Positions 16,140-24,980 are shown, counted from the first letter of the stretch. The stretch is 33,754 nucleotides of DNA from Dehalococcoidia bacterium (GCA_011170385.1 DUFE01000087.1:1-33754), one strand, 5' to 3'. Numbers and translations are program-made. Notes: generated by a model not told the origin, from the letters alone.

Positions 16140-17242
16140 TACCTATCCACCTCTCCCAGGCAGATATCTATGCTGCCGAAGGTGACTATGGCATCGGCGA
16201 GCTTCCAGCCAATAATCATATCCCGCAACGCTGTCAGGTTGATGAGTATAGAAGACCTGACATGGAAGCGGTAGGGCTTCTCCGAACCGTCGGAGACTAT
16301 ATAAAAGCCCAGTTCGCCCTTGGGAGCTTCTATGTGGGCGAAGGCTTCGCCTACCGGCGGTCTAAAACGCAGCGGTACTTTATTCAATACATTGCCTGAT
16401 GGCAGCTGCTCTATAGCCTGATTCAGAATGCGGATACTCTGGTACATCTCGGCTATCCTTACGCGGTACCGGTCGTAGCAATCACCAGCGCTGCCCGTGG
16501 GGATGTCGAAATCGAAGCGGTCGTAAACGGAGTAGGGGTCGGCTTTGCGGATGTCCCATTTAACGCCACTGGCGCGCAGTACCGGCCCACTGGCGGAGCT
16601 GCTGATTGCCAGCTTCTTTGGCAGGACACCGATACCCTTTGTGCGTGCCAGAAGTATCTCATTATCAGCCAGGAGCTGATCGTATTCGGCGATAAAGCCT
16701 GGGAAATGCTTCAGTAATTTCTTTAGAGCCGGAAGAAACTCGTCAGGGATATCGTGGCTGACGCCGCCGAAACGCATATAGTTATAAAGTAGCCTCTGGC
16801 CGCAGACCATATCGAAAAGGTCGAGAATCCTCTCCCTTTCGCGGAACATATACAGGAATGGCGTCTGGAAAGCGCCGAGGTCGTTAGCCAGCGAACCGAC
16901 GGCAATCAGGTGGCTAGCGATGCGCTGTAGCTCTGCCATGATGACGCGCAGGTACTCGGCACGCTCCGGCACCTGTATACCGGCAAGCTTTTCCACCGCC
17001 ATAACGTAGGATAGCTCGTTGCTCATTGAAGCAATATAATCCATACGGTCTGTAAATGGAATGTTTTGCTTGTAGGTGCGGTTCTCGGCGAGCTTTTCTA
17101 TACCGCGATGTAGATATCCGAAGACCGGCTCAAGCTCGACGATAACCTCGCCATCCATGGTAGCCAGCATTCGGAAGACTCCGTGGGTGCTGGGGTGCAG
17201 AGGACCCAGGTTGATGACGAATAGCTCGGTCTTAAGAGCCAT
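16139..17242 (-). CDS. nuoD: NADH-quinone oxidoreductase subunit D
   Basis: This 49-kDa-type subunit, related to the large subunit of [NiFe] hydrogenases, forms the quinone head-group site with NuoB. The 367 residues include NLGPLHPSTHGVFR with the quinone-site His, FGYLHRGIEKLAENRTY, and the C-terminal DICLGEVDR. The hydrogenase metal-binding cysteines are absent, as expected. NuoC is a separate gene overlapping by 11 nt, so there is no NuoCD fusion here. Confidence 0.97.
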   Translation of the reverse strand: MALKTELFVINLGPLHPSTHGVFRMLATMDGEVIVELEPVFGYLHRGIEKLAENRTYKQNIPFTDRMDYIASMSNELSYVMAVEKLAGIQVPERAEYLRVIMAELQRIASHLIAVGSLANDLGAFQTPFLYMFRERERILDLFDMVCGQRLLYNYMRFGGVSHDIPDEFLPALKKLLKHFPGFIAEYDQLLADNEILLARTKGIGVLPKKLAISSSASGPVLRASGVKWDIRKADPYSVYDRFDFDIPTGSAGDCYDRYRVRIAEMYQSIRILNQAIEQLPSGNVLNKVPLRFRPPVGEAFAHIEAPKGELGFYIVSDGSEKPYRFHVRSSILINLTALRDMIIGWKLADAIVTFGSIDICLGEVDR

Positions 17243-17681
17243 CGGTAAAATCCTTTCGCAGTGGGTGCCCCTGGAATCCCTCCCAGAGGAAAATACGTTT
17301 CATATTTGGGTGGCCTTCGAAATTTATACCCATAAGGTCGAATATCTCGCGCTCCTGGAGTTCGGCTCCCCGCCACAGGCTTACCACGGAGGGGATGGTG
17401 GGGGTTTTTCTATCGGTACACCTGGTCTTTATCACCAGGCTGTGGTTGTGCTTTAAAGACACCAGGTGATAGACAAGCTCGAAATAATCGCAGTAATCGA
17501 TTGCAGTGATATGAACCAGGTAGTTGAAATTTAGTCCGGGCTCGTCCTTGAGGAAGGCAGCAATGTCGAAAAGGAACTCGCTCTTAACCAAAAGGCTATC
17601 CGGGTTTAGTCCGGCAATGCCTGCGGCAAGACTTTTATCCAGTCTGGCGGCTGCTTCGCTGCCGGCAAGAGCCAGTGTCAT
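17232..17681 (-). CDS. nuoC: NADH-quinone oxidoreductase subunit C
   Basis: A 149-residue 30-kDa-type structural subunit of the hydrophilic arm. The family signature WRGAELQEREIFDLMGINFEGHP lies at about residues 103-125, followed by MKRIFLWEGFQGHPLRKDF. ATG 17681 overlaps the nuoB stop (ATGA), and the end overlaps nuoD by 11 nt, so these three genes are tightly coupled. Confidence 0.96.
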   Translation of the reverse strand: MTLALAGSEAAARLDKSLAAGIAGLNPDSLLVKSEFLFDIAAFLKDEPGLNFNYLVHITAIDYCDYFELVYHLVSLKHNHSLVIKTRCTDRKTPTIPSVVSLWRGAELQEREIFDLMGINFEGHPNMKRIFLWEGFQGHPLRKDFTDGS

Positions 17682-18277
17682 TTCTTCTCCTCGACGAAGC
17701 TTTTTCTCCTTTTTATCTTCTCACGAAGCATCTGTATCCCGTAAAGCAGGGCTTCGGGGCGTGGCGGGCAGCCGGGCACATAAACATCCACCGGCACTAT
17801 GTGGTTATAGCCGGGTACCACCGAATAGGAGCCCTTGAAAACGCCGCCGCTGATGCCACACGCCCCCATGGCGATTACCCATTTAGGCTCTGCCATCTGG
17901 TCATAAAGACGCTTTATCTGGGGAGCCATCTTCCAGGTAAGGGTACCAGCGGTAATCATCAGGTCTGCCTGGCGCGGTGAAGCGCGGACGATTTCCATAC
18001 CGAAACGTGAGATATCAAAACGGGATGCGGCGGCGCCCATGAACTCGAAGGCGCAGCAGGCAGGGAATGAAATTACCGGCCATATGGCGGTGCGCCTCGC
18101 CCAGTTAAGAGCGGCGTCCACTGTGGTCAGTAGTATGTTCTGGCGTAGTTCGTCGGTCAGCCAGCTGTCCGGGTCGGGAATGATATCGCGGCTTCTTTCT
18201 TTGAGCTCCTCTATCATCTTTCCCTCGTGGATATCGAGCTCGGCGCCGGAATAGACGTGACCTTTTCCTACTTCCAT
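17678..18277 (-). CDS. nuoB: NADH-quinone oxidoreductase subunit B
   Basis: NuoB (PSST) carries the terminal cluster N2, which reduces quinone. The 199 residues contain all four cluster ligands: the tandem Cys74-Cys75 (SFPACCAFEFM), Cys140 (MGACGISGG) and Cys170 (VPGCPPRPE). Residues about 1-55 are longer than the common N-terminus and charged. The start overlaps nuoA by 10 nt. Confidence 0.97.
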   Translation of the reverse strand: MEVGKGHVYSGAELDIHEGKMIEELKERSRDIIPDPDSWLTDELRQNILLTTVDAALNWARRTAIWPVISFPACCAFEFMGAAASRFDISRFGMEIVRASPRQADLMITAGTLTWKMAPQIKRLYDQMAEPKWVIAMGACGISGGVFKGSYSVVPGYNHIVPVDVYVPGCPPRPEALLYGIQMLREKIKRRKSFVEEKK

Positions 18278-18639
18278 TCGAGGACCTTCTTACGCCAGGC
18301 ATAGATATAGCCGATAACTACAATCGATATAAATATAAGGACGACAAAAAAGCCAAATTCACCTAGCTGTTTGAGATCTACAGCCCAGGGGTAGAGAAAT
18401 ACTACCATAACATCCAGGGCGATGAGCATCAGGGCATAGAAATAATAGCGGAAGTTGAACTGAACCCATGACCTGCCGATAGTCTCCATACCGCATTCGA
18501 AGGGCGTGTACTTTATCGGGTTGGGCTTGCTGGGTATGATCTTGATGAGTCTAAGTAGAACTGGGAGAAAGACAAGCAGAGAGGCAAAGAGGATTGAAAT
18601 CACTGTAAACAGTGCGATGTAACCAAAGTTTTCTAGCAA
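18268..18639 (-). CDS. nuoA: NADH-quinone oxidoreductase subunit A
   Basis: A 123-residue membrane subunit with three helices. The conserved loop KYTPFECGMETIGRSWVQF, with the Cys whose accessibility changes between active and inactive forms, follows helix 1. The helix-2 segment FYALMLIALDVMVVFLYPW is typical. The start is TTG 18639, placed 7 nt after GGAG on the minus strand. It is the first gene of an 11-gene operon with no nuoE, nuoF or nuoG in it or near it. Confidence 0.96.
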   Translation of the reverse strand: MLENFGYIALFTVISILFASLLVFLPVLLRLIKIIPSKPNPIKYTPFECGMETIGRSWVQFNFRYYFYALMLIALDVMVVFLYPWAVDLKQLGEFGFFVVLIFISIVVIGYIYAWRKKVLEWK

Positions 18640-18687
18640 CTACACGCTCCTTTGAGAAGTTAATTTACTAGAAACAATGAGTGGATA

Positions 18688-18716
18688 AGTATATCACCCT
18701 TTTGTTTTTTAGGCAA
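18688..18716 (-). promoter_or_regulatory. nuo operon promoter
   Basis: On the minus strand: TTGCCT (18711-18716), a 17-nt spacer and TATACT (18688-18693), about 50 nt upstream of nuoA. It is the only good promoter I see for the whole operon. Confidence 0.7.
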
Positions 18717-18798
18717 GTAAATTATCCAGCTATTAGGGCGTAATGTCCATACCCTGTAATACATCTAATATTCAAACCAGAAGGGAGTGGGGGCTATA

Positions 18799-18827
18799 TT
18801 GACAAAGAAGTGATTTGGGGCTAAACT
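18799..18827 (+). promoter_or_regulatory. Promoter of the FtsZ/CetZ-like gene
   Basis: TTGACA (18799-18804), a 17-nt spacer and TAAACT (18822-18827), followed by the strong ribosome binding site AGGAGGTGAGG before ATG 18856. It diverges from the nuo promoter about 80 bp away. Confidence 0.65.
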
Positions 18828-18855
18828 TCAGGTTCAGGAAACGAGGAGGTGAGGT

Positions 18856-20031
18856 ATGAAAATAGTGGTCATCGGTATGGGGCAGTGCGGCGGTCGAATT
18901 GCAGACGAGTTCGCCCGTCTGGGTAAAAGGGCGCGCAGCCTGCGGGGCATAGATATAATCGTTGATACTTTTGCAGTTAATACGGATTCTACCGACTTGG
19001 TGGGGATGCACACAATAGGCTCCGATTATCGCCACCGGATACTGATAGGTGCCGGCACAACCCACGGGCACGGTGTCGCAAAAATGAACGATATCGGCGC
19101 CGAGATAGCCAGGGAAGATGCCGATAAGGTGCTGGATGCCATAAAATCGGCGCGTCAGCTGTATGAATCGGATGCCTTCCTTCTGATCGCAGCGACTGCT
19201 GGAGGCACCGGATCTGGGGCGACACCGGTAATAGCCAGGTTTCTCAAGGAGCGTTATGCTGATAAGCCGGTGTATACCATGCTGGTCTTACCCTTTGAGC
19301 ATGAAGAGATGAACGAGGAAAGGGCATTGTATAACACAGCGGTATGTCTTAAATCTACGTATCAGGTTGCCGATGCCGTTATCCTGATAGATAACCAGCG
19401 GTATGTCAGGAAGGACTACTCGCTACAGAGCAATATGATAGAGATAAACAGGCTGATCGCAGAGCCATTCTTCGATCTGCTGTGTGCCGGTGAAGAGAAA
19501 AAGGTAAAGCATATCGGCGCCAAGGTGCTGGATGCAGGTGATATAATACAGACCCTTTGCGGCTGGACGGCTATCGGTTATGGCGAGTTGAAGTTGCCGC
19601 TGATAACCTTTCCTACGGATTGGAGCGGGGACTTTCGCAAACGCGGTAATCGCACGCACAAGGGTATAGAGGCAATGGATCAGGCATTGTGCGACCTGTC
19701 AATTGAATGCGATCCACAGGACGCTAATAGGGCGCTCTACCTGCTTTCCGCTCCGGTTAAGGAGATGAATATGGAGCTGGTCAAAGAGCTCGGTGATTAT
19801 CTTAAGGGCTTCGCCCCGCAAGCTGTCATCAGAGACGGGGACTATCCTCGTGAGAAGGGCTTGCTGGATGTTACGGTTATATTGTCGGAGTTAAGCGATG
19901 TCGCCAAGGTGAGGGATTACTACACCCGCTCCTCTGCGCTGGCTAAAGAGATGAAGGTAAGGACGAAGAACAAGGAAAGCAAAGCCGTGCTGGCGGAAGA
20001 AGCTGGCAAGGATATACCGACGCTGTTTTGA
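18856..20031 (+). CDS. Tubulin/FtsZ-superfamily GTPase, CetZ-like
   Basis: The 391-residue protein has the tubulin/FtsZ GTP-binding fold. Loop T1 is GMGQCGGRI at residues 7-15, with tubulin-like GQCG rather than the FtsZ GGGG-N pattern. The signature AGGTGSG is at 115-121. NTD at 42-44 fits the loop that contacts Mg/GTP. It is longer at the ends than FtsZ and has no recognisable FtsA/ZipA-binding C-terminal peptide, ending in a charged tail (KNKESKAVLAEEAGKDIP). Archaeal CetZ proteins control cell shape rather than division. A second, non-division tubulin homologue is the likely reading; true FtsZ would be elsewhere. The start and promoter are well supported. Confidence 0.82.
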   Translation: MKIVVIGMGQCGGRIADEFARLGKRARSLRGIDIIVDTFAVNTDSTDLVGMHTIGSDYRHRILIGAGTTHGHGVAKMNDIGAEIAREDADKVLDAIKSARQLYESDAFLLIAATAGGTGSGATPVIARFLKERYADKPVYTMLVLPFEHEEMNEERALYNTAVCLKSTYQVADAVILIDNQRYVRKDYSLQSNMIEINRLIAEPFFDLLCAGEEKKVKHIGAKVLDAGDIIQTLCGWTAIGYGELKLPLITFPTDWSGDFRKRGNRTHKGIEAMDQALCDLSIECDPQDANRALYLLSAPVKEMNMELVKELGDYLKGFAPQAVIRDGDYPREKGLLDVTVILSELSDVAKVRDYYTRSSALAKEMKVRTKNKESKAVLAEEAGKDIPTLF

Positions 20032-20105
20032 TGGTTCGTTTTTAGTCCGCTCCATATACAAATAACTGAATATCCCCTGGAAACTGGCGGAAGTCTGTAT
20101 CTACA

Positions 20106-20978
20106 ATGGCAGAGCACACCGGGCTGTATATCGGCACCTCCGGCTGGTCTTACCCCCGGGGCGAAGGAACCTGGAAAGGGCATTTCTATCCCACGGGCAA
20201 GATTGACGAGCTGATCTATTACAGCCGGTATTTCTCTGCAGTGGAGATAAACAGCTCCTTCTACCACCCGCCCGATCCTGAAACCGTTAAAAAGTGGTCA
20301 GAAAGGGTACCTGAGGGCTTTCTTTTTACCGCCAAGCTTTGGCAGAAATTCACCCACCCCGATATGTATCGGCAAGCTACCGGAACCGATGCCACCATTT
20401 CACAGCGGGATGTGGATATATTCAAGAGAAGCCTGGAACCGCTGGTCGAGAGTAACAGGCTTGGGGCGCTGCTAGCGCAATTTCCACCGAGCTTCAAGAA
20501 CGACGACTTCGGACGGCGGATACTGGCTGCCGTAGGCAAAACCTTTTCGCAGTATCGGCTGGCGGTAGAGCTGCGCCATAAGAGCTGGAGTGACGACCCG
20601 GAAACAGCAAAACTGCTCGCTGCTGGCAATACTGCCTGGGTGCAAATAGACGAACCGAAGTTCAGAACATCGATAGCACAGGAGCTGCCGATAACCTCCG
20701 GTATAGCCTATTTTCGCTTCCACGGACGCAACGCCGAAAACTGGTGGCGGGGCGATAGCGAAACGCGCTATAGATACCTCTATTCGGATAGTGAGATACA
20801 GGAGTTGTCGCATCGAGTAGAGGCAGCCCACCGTAAAGCAAAGCTGGCTTTCGCCTTTTTCAATAATCACTGGCAGGGGTATGCCCCACGTAATGCGGTT
20901 AGCATGATAAAAGCCCTAAAGCTGCCAGTAAAGGAATTGTCTATGCAGATGCCTCTGGCGGACGAAGGTGAAAAGTAG
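20106..20978 (+). CDS. DUF72 family protein
   Basis: A 290-residue predicted TIM-barrel protein of the DUF72 (YecE-like) family. Marks are IGTSGWSYPRGEGTWKGHFYP near the N-terminus, the EINSSFYHPP strand, FTAKLWQKFTHP, AVELRHKSW, IAYFRFHGRN and FFNNHWQGYAPRNA near the C-terminus. No biochemical activity is firmly established for the family; a nuclease or metal-dependent role has been suggested from the fold. ATG 20106 has no clear ribosome binding site. It is 74 nt after the CetZ-like gene and could be cotranscribed. Confidence 0.88.
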   Translation: MAEHTGLYIGTSGWSYPRGEGTWKGHFYPTGKIDELIYYSRYFSAVEINSSFYHPPDPETVKKWSERVPEGFLFTAKLWQKFTHPDMYRQATGTDATISQRDVDIFKRSLEPLVESNRLGALLAQFPPSFKNDDFGRRILAAVGKTFSQYRLAVELRHKSWSDDPETAKLLAAGNTAWVQIDEPKFRTSIAQELPITSGIAYFRFHGRNAENWWRGDSETRYRYLYSDSEIQELSHRVEAAHRKAKLAFAFFNNHWQGYAPRNAVSMIKALKLPVKELSMQMPLADEGEK

Positions 20979-21063
20979 CGGGTGTTGACAAACGGCATTC
21001 GCGCTTCTGGGATAAATCACGTACCTTCAGTTCGCCATACTGGCTATTACCGATAACCTGATA

Positions 21064-21933
21064 TCAGTTATTCTCGTCTGGCAATGAATAGAATGCAATA
21101 CCCAGCGCACCGGTGCCGATAGCGTATCCGATAATAGGGCTGACCTCGGTAAGTAAGAGCTCTTTACAGTCGAACTCACCGGCGATACGTTGCTTCAATT
21201 TCTCTCCTTCTTCGGGTATCGCGGTGTGCATCACGGCGGCGTGAACCGCCTGTTCGCCTGTCCTGCGCTTCATATTGTCGACGAGCTTTTCCTTACCACT
21301 CTTCATTGTTCTTGATACGCTAACCAGGTGCACCACTCCATTTGAGATGGTAAGCAGCGGCTTGACCCCCAGCGCCGAACCCACCTGGGTGGCGATTTTG
21401 GGTATCCGCCCTGTGCGGTAGGCATGGCGGATGGTATCTAGGGCAAGGAACATATAGGCGTGTTCCCTTACCTTGTTGGCTGTTAGGATAACCTCGTCAA
21501 GCTGTCTGCCCTCGATTGCCGATCGGGCGGCCGCCAGAACGATAAGCCCCTGCGTTGCGGTGGCGGTCATGGAGTCCACAATGGCGATGGTGGCCTCGGG
21601 ATTTTCCTGTAGCAAGTTGTCCTTTGCTAGACAGGCGACATTAAAAACTGTGCTTAGCTTGGAGGAGACGGATATACACAAAATATCCTGCCCGCGGTTC
21701 ACAATCTCGCGGAAAAGGTTTATATAATCGTTAGGGGGGGAAGGAGCCGTTGAAAAGGAGTCGGGCGCCTTATCTAGGAGCTGGTAAGCCTCGGCGGCGT
21801 CAAGATCTACGCCATTACTGTAGACTTTGTTTCCGAATAGTATTTTCACCGGAACGATATGGATTCCGTACTTCTCCGCCTGCTCTTTGGGCAAGCAGGA
21901 AACGCTGTCGGTAATAATGGCAACTTTATTCAC
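21064..21933 (-). CDS. DegV family fatty-acid-binding protein
   Basis: The 289 residues match the DegV family, which bind a fatty acid and, as FakB proteins, present it to the kinase FakA to make acyl-phosphate for phospholipid synthesis. Seen here are the N-terminal IITDSVSCLP, FSTAPSPPNDY (the TSxPS region), ISVSSKLSTVFN and the C-terminal EVSPIIGYAIGTGALGIAF with the head-group contact region. GTG 21933 follows AGGAGG at good spacing. No fakA (DAK2-domain kinase) gene lies in the window, so the partner must be elsewhere. Confidence 0.9.
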   Translation of the reverse strand: MNKVAIITDSVSCLPKEQAEKYGIHIVPVKILFGNKVYSNGVDLDAAEAYQLLDKAPDSFSTAPSPPNDYINLFREIVNRGQDILCISVSSKLSTVFNVACLAKDNLLQENPEATIAIVDSMTATATQGLIVLAAARSAIEGRQLDEVILTANKVREHAYMFLALDTIRHAYRTGRIPKIATQVGSALGVKPLLTISNGVVHLVSVSRTMKSGKEKLVDNMKRRTGEQAVHAAVMHTAIPEEGEKLKQRIAGEFDCKELLLTEVSPIIGYAIGTGALGIAFYSLPDENN

Positions 21934-22040
21934 TTCAGCCTCCTGCGGTGATTGGAATACGGATTATAGCATAGTAATATGCGTGTAGGGAAATGTCTAG
22001 ATATTGGTATATCTGAAAGAAGAATAGCCTCCGCTGGATA

Positions 22041-22049
22041 TGATATAAT
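22041..22049 (+). promoter_or_regulatory. Extended -10 promoter, near-leaderless transcript
   Basis: TGATATAAT (22041-22049) is an extended -10 element (TGN then TATAAT). The next gene starts at ATG 22059 with no ribosome binding site, so transcription would begin within a few bases of the start codon. Confidence 0.5.
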
Positions 22050-22058
22050 AGCCTACGA

Positions 22059-23069
22059 ATGTCGGTAGTAGTAACCGGTGCCTCCGGACATATGGGTATC
22101 AACCTGATACACTCCCTGATTGCACAGAACCGGTCGGTACGCGCCATGGTCCATGTTAACAGACAGGCGGTGGACGGGTTAGATGTTGAGGTTGCCAAAG
22201 GCGATGTACGCGATCTGACGTCTCTGCTGGATGCCTTTAAGGGCGCTGATGTGGTATATCACCTGGCGGCTCATATCTCTGTCTTGAGGAACGAGGGGCG
22301 TTTGCTTGAATCGGTCAATGTTACCGGTACCAGAAACGTAGTCGAAGCTTGCCTGCGTTGTGGTGTGCGCCGCCTTATCCACTTTAGCTCGATCCATAGC
22401 ATAGCCCAGACGCTTGCAGATAACCCGATTGATGAATCATCCCCTGCGGTACAATCGCGACAATGCCCGCCCTATGATCTATCCAAAGCGGCTGCCGAGG
22501 GAGAGATATGCAGGGGGATAGGGAGGGGGATGGATGCTGTTATCGTCAGCCCAACTGCGATAATCGGTCCTTACGATTATAAGCCGTCGCACTTCGGCGA
22601 AGCGCTGGTGAAGATGGCAAACGGCAAGCTGCCTGCACTGGTTGATGGTGGGTTTAACTGGGTAGATGCTCGTGACGTTGCCGGAGGGGCGATGCAAGCC
22701 GAAGAACGGGCGTCGACCGGAGCAAGGTATATCCTTTCGGGGCACTGGGTTTCACTGTATGATATGGCTGTGATGGTTGAAAAGATAACCGGTGTTCCGG
22801 CACCCCGCTTTGTCTGCCCGATGTGGCTGGCTCGTATCGGTGCACCGCTTATGACTGCCTTTGACCGTCTATCCGGGAGGCGGCCGCTTTATACCAGTGT
22901 CTCCCTGAAGGCGCTGCGTAGTCACCGTAATATAAGCCATCGGAAAGCTACCCAGGAGCTAGATTACCATCCGCGTCCGTTTGGTGAAACACTAGTCGAT
23001 GCCCTTCGTTGGTTCGAAGGGGCAGGTAAACTCGCCAGACCCCTGAAAGAGAAAACGGCAATGTCATGA
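22059..23069 (+). CDS. Extended SDR NAD(P)-dependent epimerase/dehydratase, 3-beta-HSD-like
   Basis: An extended short-chain dehydrogenase of 336 residues. The nucleotide-binding motif is GASGHMG (7-13). Further marks are VVYHLAAHIS, the active-site region FSSIHSIAQT and YDLSKAAAE with the catalytic Tyr-x-x-x-Lys. WVDARDVAGGAM and the C-terminal layout resemble the 3-beta-hydroxysteroid dehydrogenase / NAD-epimerase group (including HpnA-type proteins). The substrate is unknown. Its stop overlaps the next gene by 4 bp (ATGA), so the two proteins are made together, and that partner is a steroid-5-alpha-reductase-like enzyme. ATG 22059 has no Shine-Dalgarno but a promoter immediately upstream. 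Confidence 0.85.
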   Translation: MSVVVTGASGHMGINLIHSLIAQNRSVRAMVHVNRQAVDGLDVEVAKGDVRDLTSLLDAFKGADVVYHLAAHISVLRNEGRLLESVNVTGTRNVVEACLRCGVRRLIHFSSIHSIAQTLADNPIDESSPAVQSRQCPPYDLSKAAAEGEICRGIGRGMDAVIVSPTAIIGPYDYKPSHFGEALVKMANGKLPALVDGGFNWVDARDVAGGAMQAEERASTGARYILSGHWVSLYDMAVMVEKITGVPAPRFVCPMWLARIGAPLMTAFDRLSGRRPLYTSVSLKALRSHRNISHRKATQELDYHPRPFGETLVDALRWFEGAGKLARPLKEKTAMS

Positions 23070-23827
23070 CCGAGAAAGTATTATTCGATTATATTATAAT
23101 AGGCTGGTTTGTACTGGCGGTAGTAGTCTTTCTGATGCTGATTTTCGTTGCTGCTCCGTATGGCCGTTATGCACGCGGTGGCTGGGGTCCCACCATAAAA
23201 AACAGGGCGGGCTGGGTTATTATGGAAGCGGCGGCGCCGATAGCCTTTGCTATATGTTTCATTCTTGGTGATAACGCCAGTACGTTCACCACGCTGGTCT
23301 TTCTTGGATTGTGGCAGCTTCATTATATACATCGGGCTTTTATCTACCCCTTCGGATTGCGTAGCAGGGGCGATGGGATACCACTCGTAATCGTTAGCTT
23401 AGGGATGCTGTTCAACACGGTGAATGGATATCTCAATGGACGTTATATCTTCACATTCTCCAGTGGTTATGGCAACGAGTGGATCGGAGATCCCAGATTT
23501 ATTATCGGGGTATCGTTATTTATTGTCGGCTTCGTCATAAACCGACGAGCAGACCTGATTCTCCGCAACTTAAGGAGACCCGGTGAATCAGGGTACAGGA
23601 TTCCGCACGGAGAGCTTTATCGATGGATATCATGCCCTAATTACTTAGGCGAAGTCGTTATCTGGGTGGGGTGGGCTGTGGCGACCTGGTCGTTACCCGG
23701 TATGGCGTTCGCCGTTTGGACGGCTGCCAATCTGGTACCACGCGCCCGGCTGCATCACGCGTGGTACCGCAAAAACTTCCCGGATTACCCGCCCGGGCGA
23801 AAGGCATTTTTACCCGGGATATGGTAG
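23066..23827 (+). CDS. Steroid 5-alpha-reductase-like membrane protein
   Basis: The 253 residues form about six transmembrane helices and match the 3-oxo-5-alpha-steroid 4-dehydrogenase / isoprenylcysteine methyltransferase-like superfamily. Key pieces are the loop WQLHYIHRAFIYPF, then NRRADLILRNLR, the cofactor-site segment YRWISCPNYLGEVVIWVGWA, and the C-terminal HHAWYRKNFPDYP. In characterised members NADPH reduces the 4,5 double bond of a 3-oxo-4-ene steroid or similar lipid. Overlap with the upstream dehydrogenase implies a two-step lipid modification. Bacterial substrates are largely unknown and no sterol or hopanoid gene is in the window, so a steroid substrate should not be assumed. 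Confidence 0.8.
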   Translation: MTEKVLFDYIIIGWFVLAVVVFLMLIFVAAPYGRYARGGWGPTIKNRAGWVIMEAAAPIAFAICFILGDNASTFTTLVFLGLWQLHYIHRAFIYPFGLRSRGDGIPLVIVSLGMLFNTVNGYLNGRYIFTFSSGYGNEWIGDPRFIIGVSLFIVGFVINRRADLILRNLRRPGESGYRIPHGELYRWISCPNYLGEVVIWVGWAVATWSLPGMAFAVWTAANLVPRARLHHAWYRKNFPDYPPGRKAFLPGIW

Positions 23828-23951
23828 CCCATCTGTAGAAGTGAGAGGGTTATAATATATTACGCGCTTCTAAAAGGTGATTATCTGCAAAAACCATACA
23901 AATATGGGCATACAGTGTGAGTGCCTGCACCGATTAACCGCTACCTTAATG

Positions 23952-24869
23952 CTATCCCCTGACAAGAAAAACCGGGACGTATGCTTTTAGCATAACGTCT
24001 TCGGCGACGCTACCGTAAGCCCAGCGGCTGATTCCGGAGCGTCCGTGGGTTATCATAGTGACGAGGCTTACTTTATTATCCCTGGCGTAGTTAATAATCT
24101 CTTCATCAGGTTTACCCAGCGGTGCCTCCTTGTGTACCTTTAGTCCAGCATCCTGAAACCGCTTTTCTATATGCGCCAGGTAAGGGCCGACCACCAGCTT
24201 GCACTTGGCAGCTTCCAGCTCTACGTGCTCTTCCCAGCTCAACGGCATATCGGAGGGATAATCTGCAGATACATCCGGCGGTTGGTAAGCCCGCAATAAA
24301 ACTATCTTCACCTTTCCTCCACCCCACTGTTTAGCCAATGATTCGACGTGCGGCAATACCGATTCTGCCAGTTTGGAGCCATCTAGCGGAACCAATATCT
24401 TTCTTTCAGGCAATCTATCTTCCAGGATTTCTTCGGCAACGCCGTCTCGAGCTAGCCAGACGGGTACATTCGCCGAACGCAATACCTTGTAAGCGACGCT
24501 GCCCATAGCCCAGCGGTTGATTCCGGAGCGTCCATGGGTTGCCATAAGAATAAGGTCTATACCATTGTTATCGGCGTAGCGCAGTATTTCATCGGCTGGC
24601 TTGCCTGATGCCAGCTCGCATTTTACGTTTACATGGCAGGCTATCTCCCCTCTCCCCTTCTTTATCATTTTTGGATATTTCCTGATGGCATCCGCCGCCC
24701 ACTCGATATATGCTCTATGCTTGGGAATCAACCCGCGCTCATCTTGGCTGTAGACATGGAGCAGGTATATATCGACACCCTCCATATTGCAGGCGATGCT
24801 CTTGGCGTATTTCAATATCGCTTCGGCAAAGTCAGAACCATCGAGCGGTATGAGCATTTTCTTGTACAA
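23952..24869 (-). CDS. Tandem universal stress protein (two UspA domains)
   Basis: Two UspA domains in 305 residues. Each begins with a KxLxPLDGS strand (MLIPLDGSDFAEA at 5-17 and KILVPLDGSKLAES near 158). Each ends with an intact ATP-binding motif, THGRSGINRWAMGSVA and THGRSGISRWAYGSVA. These fit the ATP-binding, dimer-like tandem type found in anaerobes, which is induced by stress or growth arrest. The start is TTG 24869, 6 nt after GGAGG (24876-24880); the in-frame ATG four codons on is worse spaced. It diverges from moaB. Confidence 0.93.
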   Translation of the reverse strand: MYKKMLIPLDGSDFAEAILKYAKSIACNMEGVDIYLLHVYSQDERGLIPKHRAYIEWAADAIRKYPKMIKKGRGEIACHVNVKCELASGKPADEILRYADNNGIDLILMATHGRSGINRWAMGSVAYKVLRSANVPVWLARDGVAEEILEDRLPERKILVPLDGSKLAESVLPHVESLAKQWGGGKVKIVLLRAYQPPDVSADYPSDMPLSWEEHVELEAAKCKLVVGPYLAHIEKRFQDAGLKVHKEAPLGKPDEEIINYARDNKVSLVTMITHGRSGISRWAYGSVAEDVMLKAYVPVFLVRG

Positions 24870-24980
24870 TGATTACCTCCGGCTAGTCAGATAGTAGGAA
24901 TTTATAAATGTGACGAAAATAGACCAGCGGATATAATAATACACAAGTAGTCGTGAAAACTCAACCTCAGAGCTTTAATA

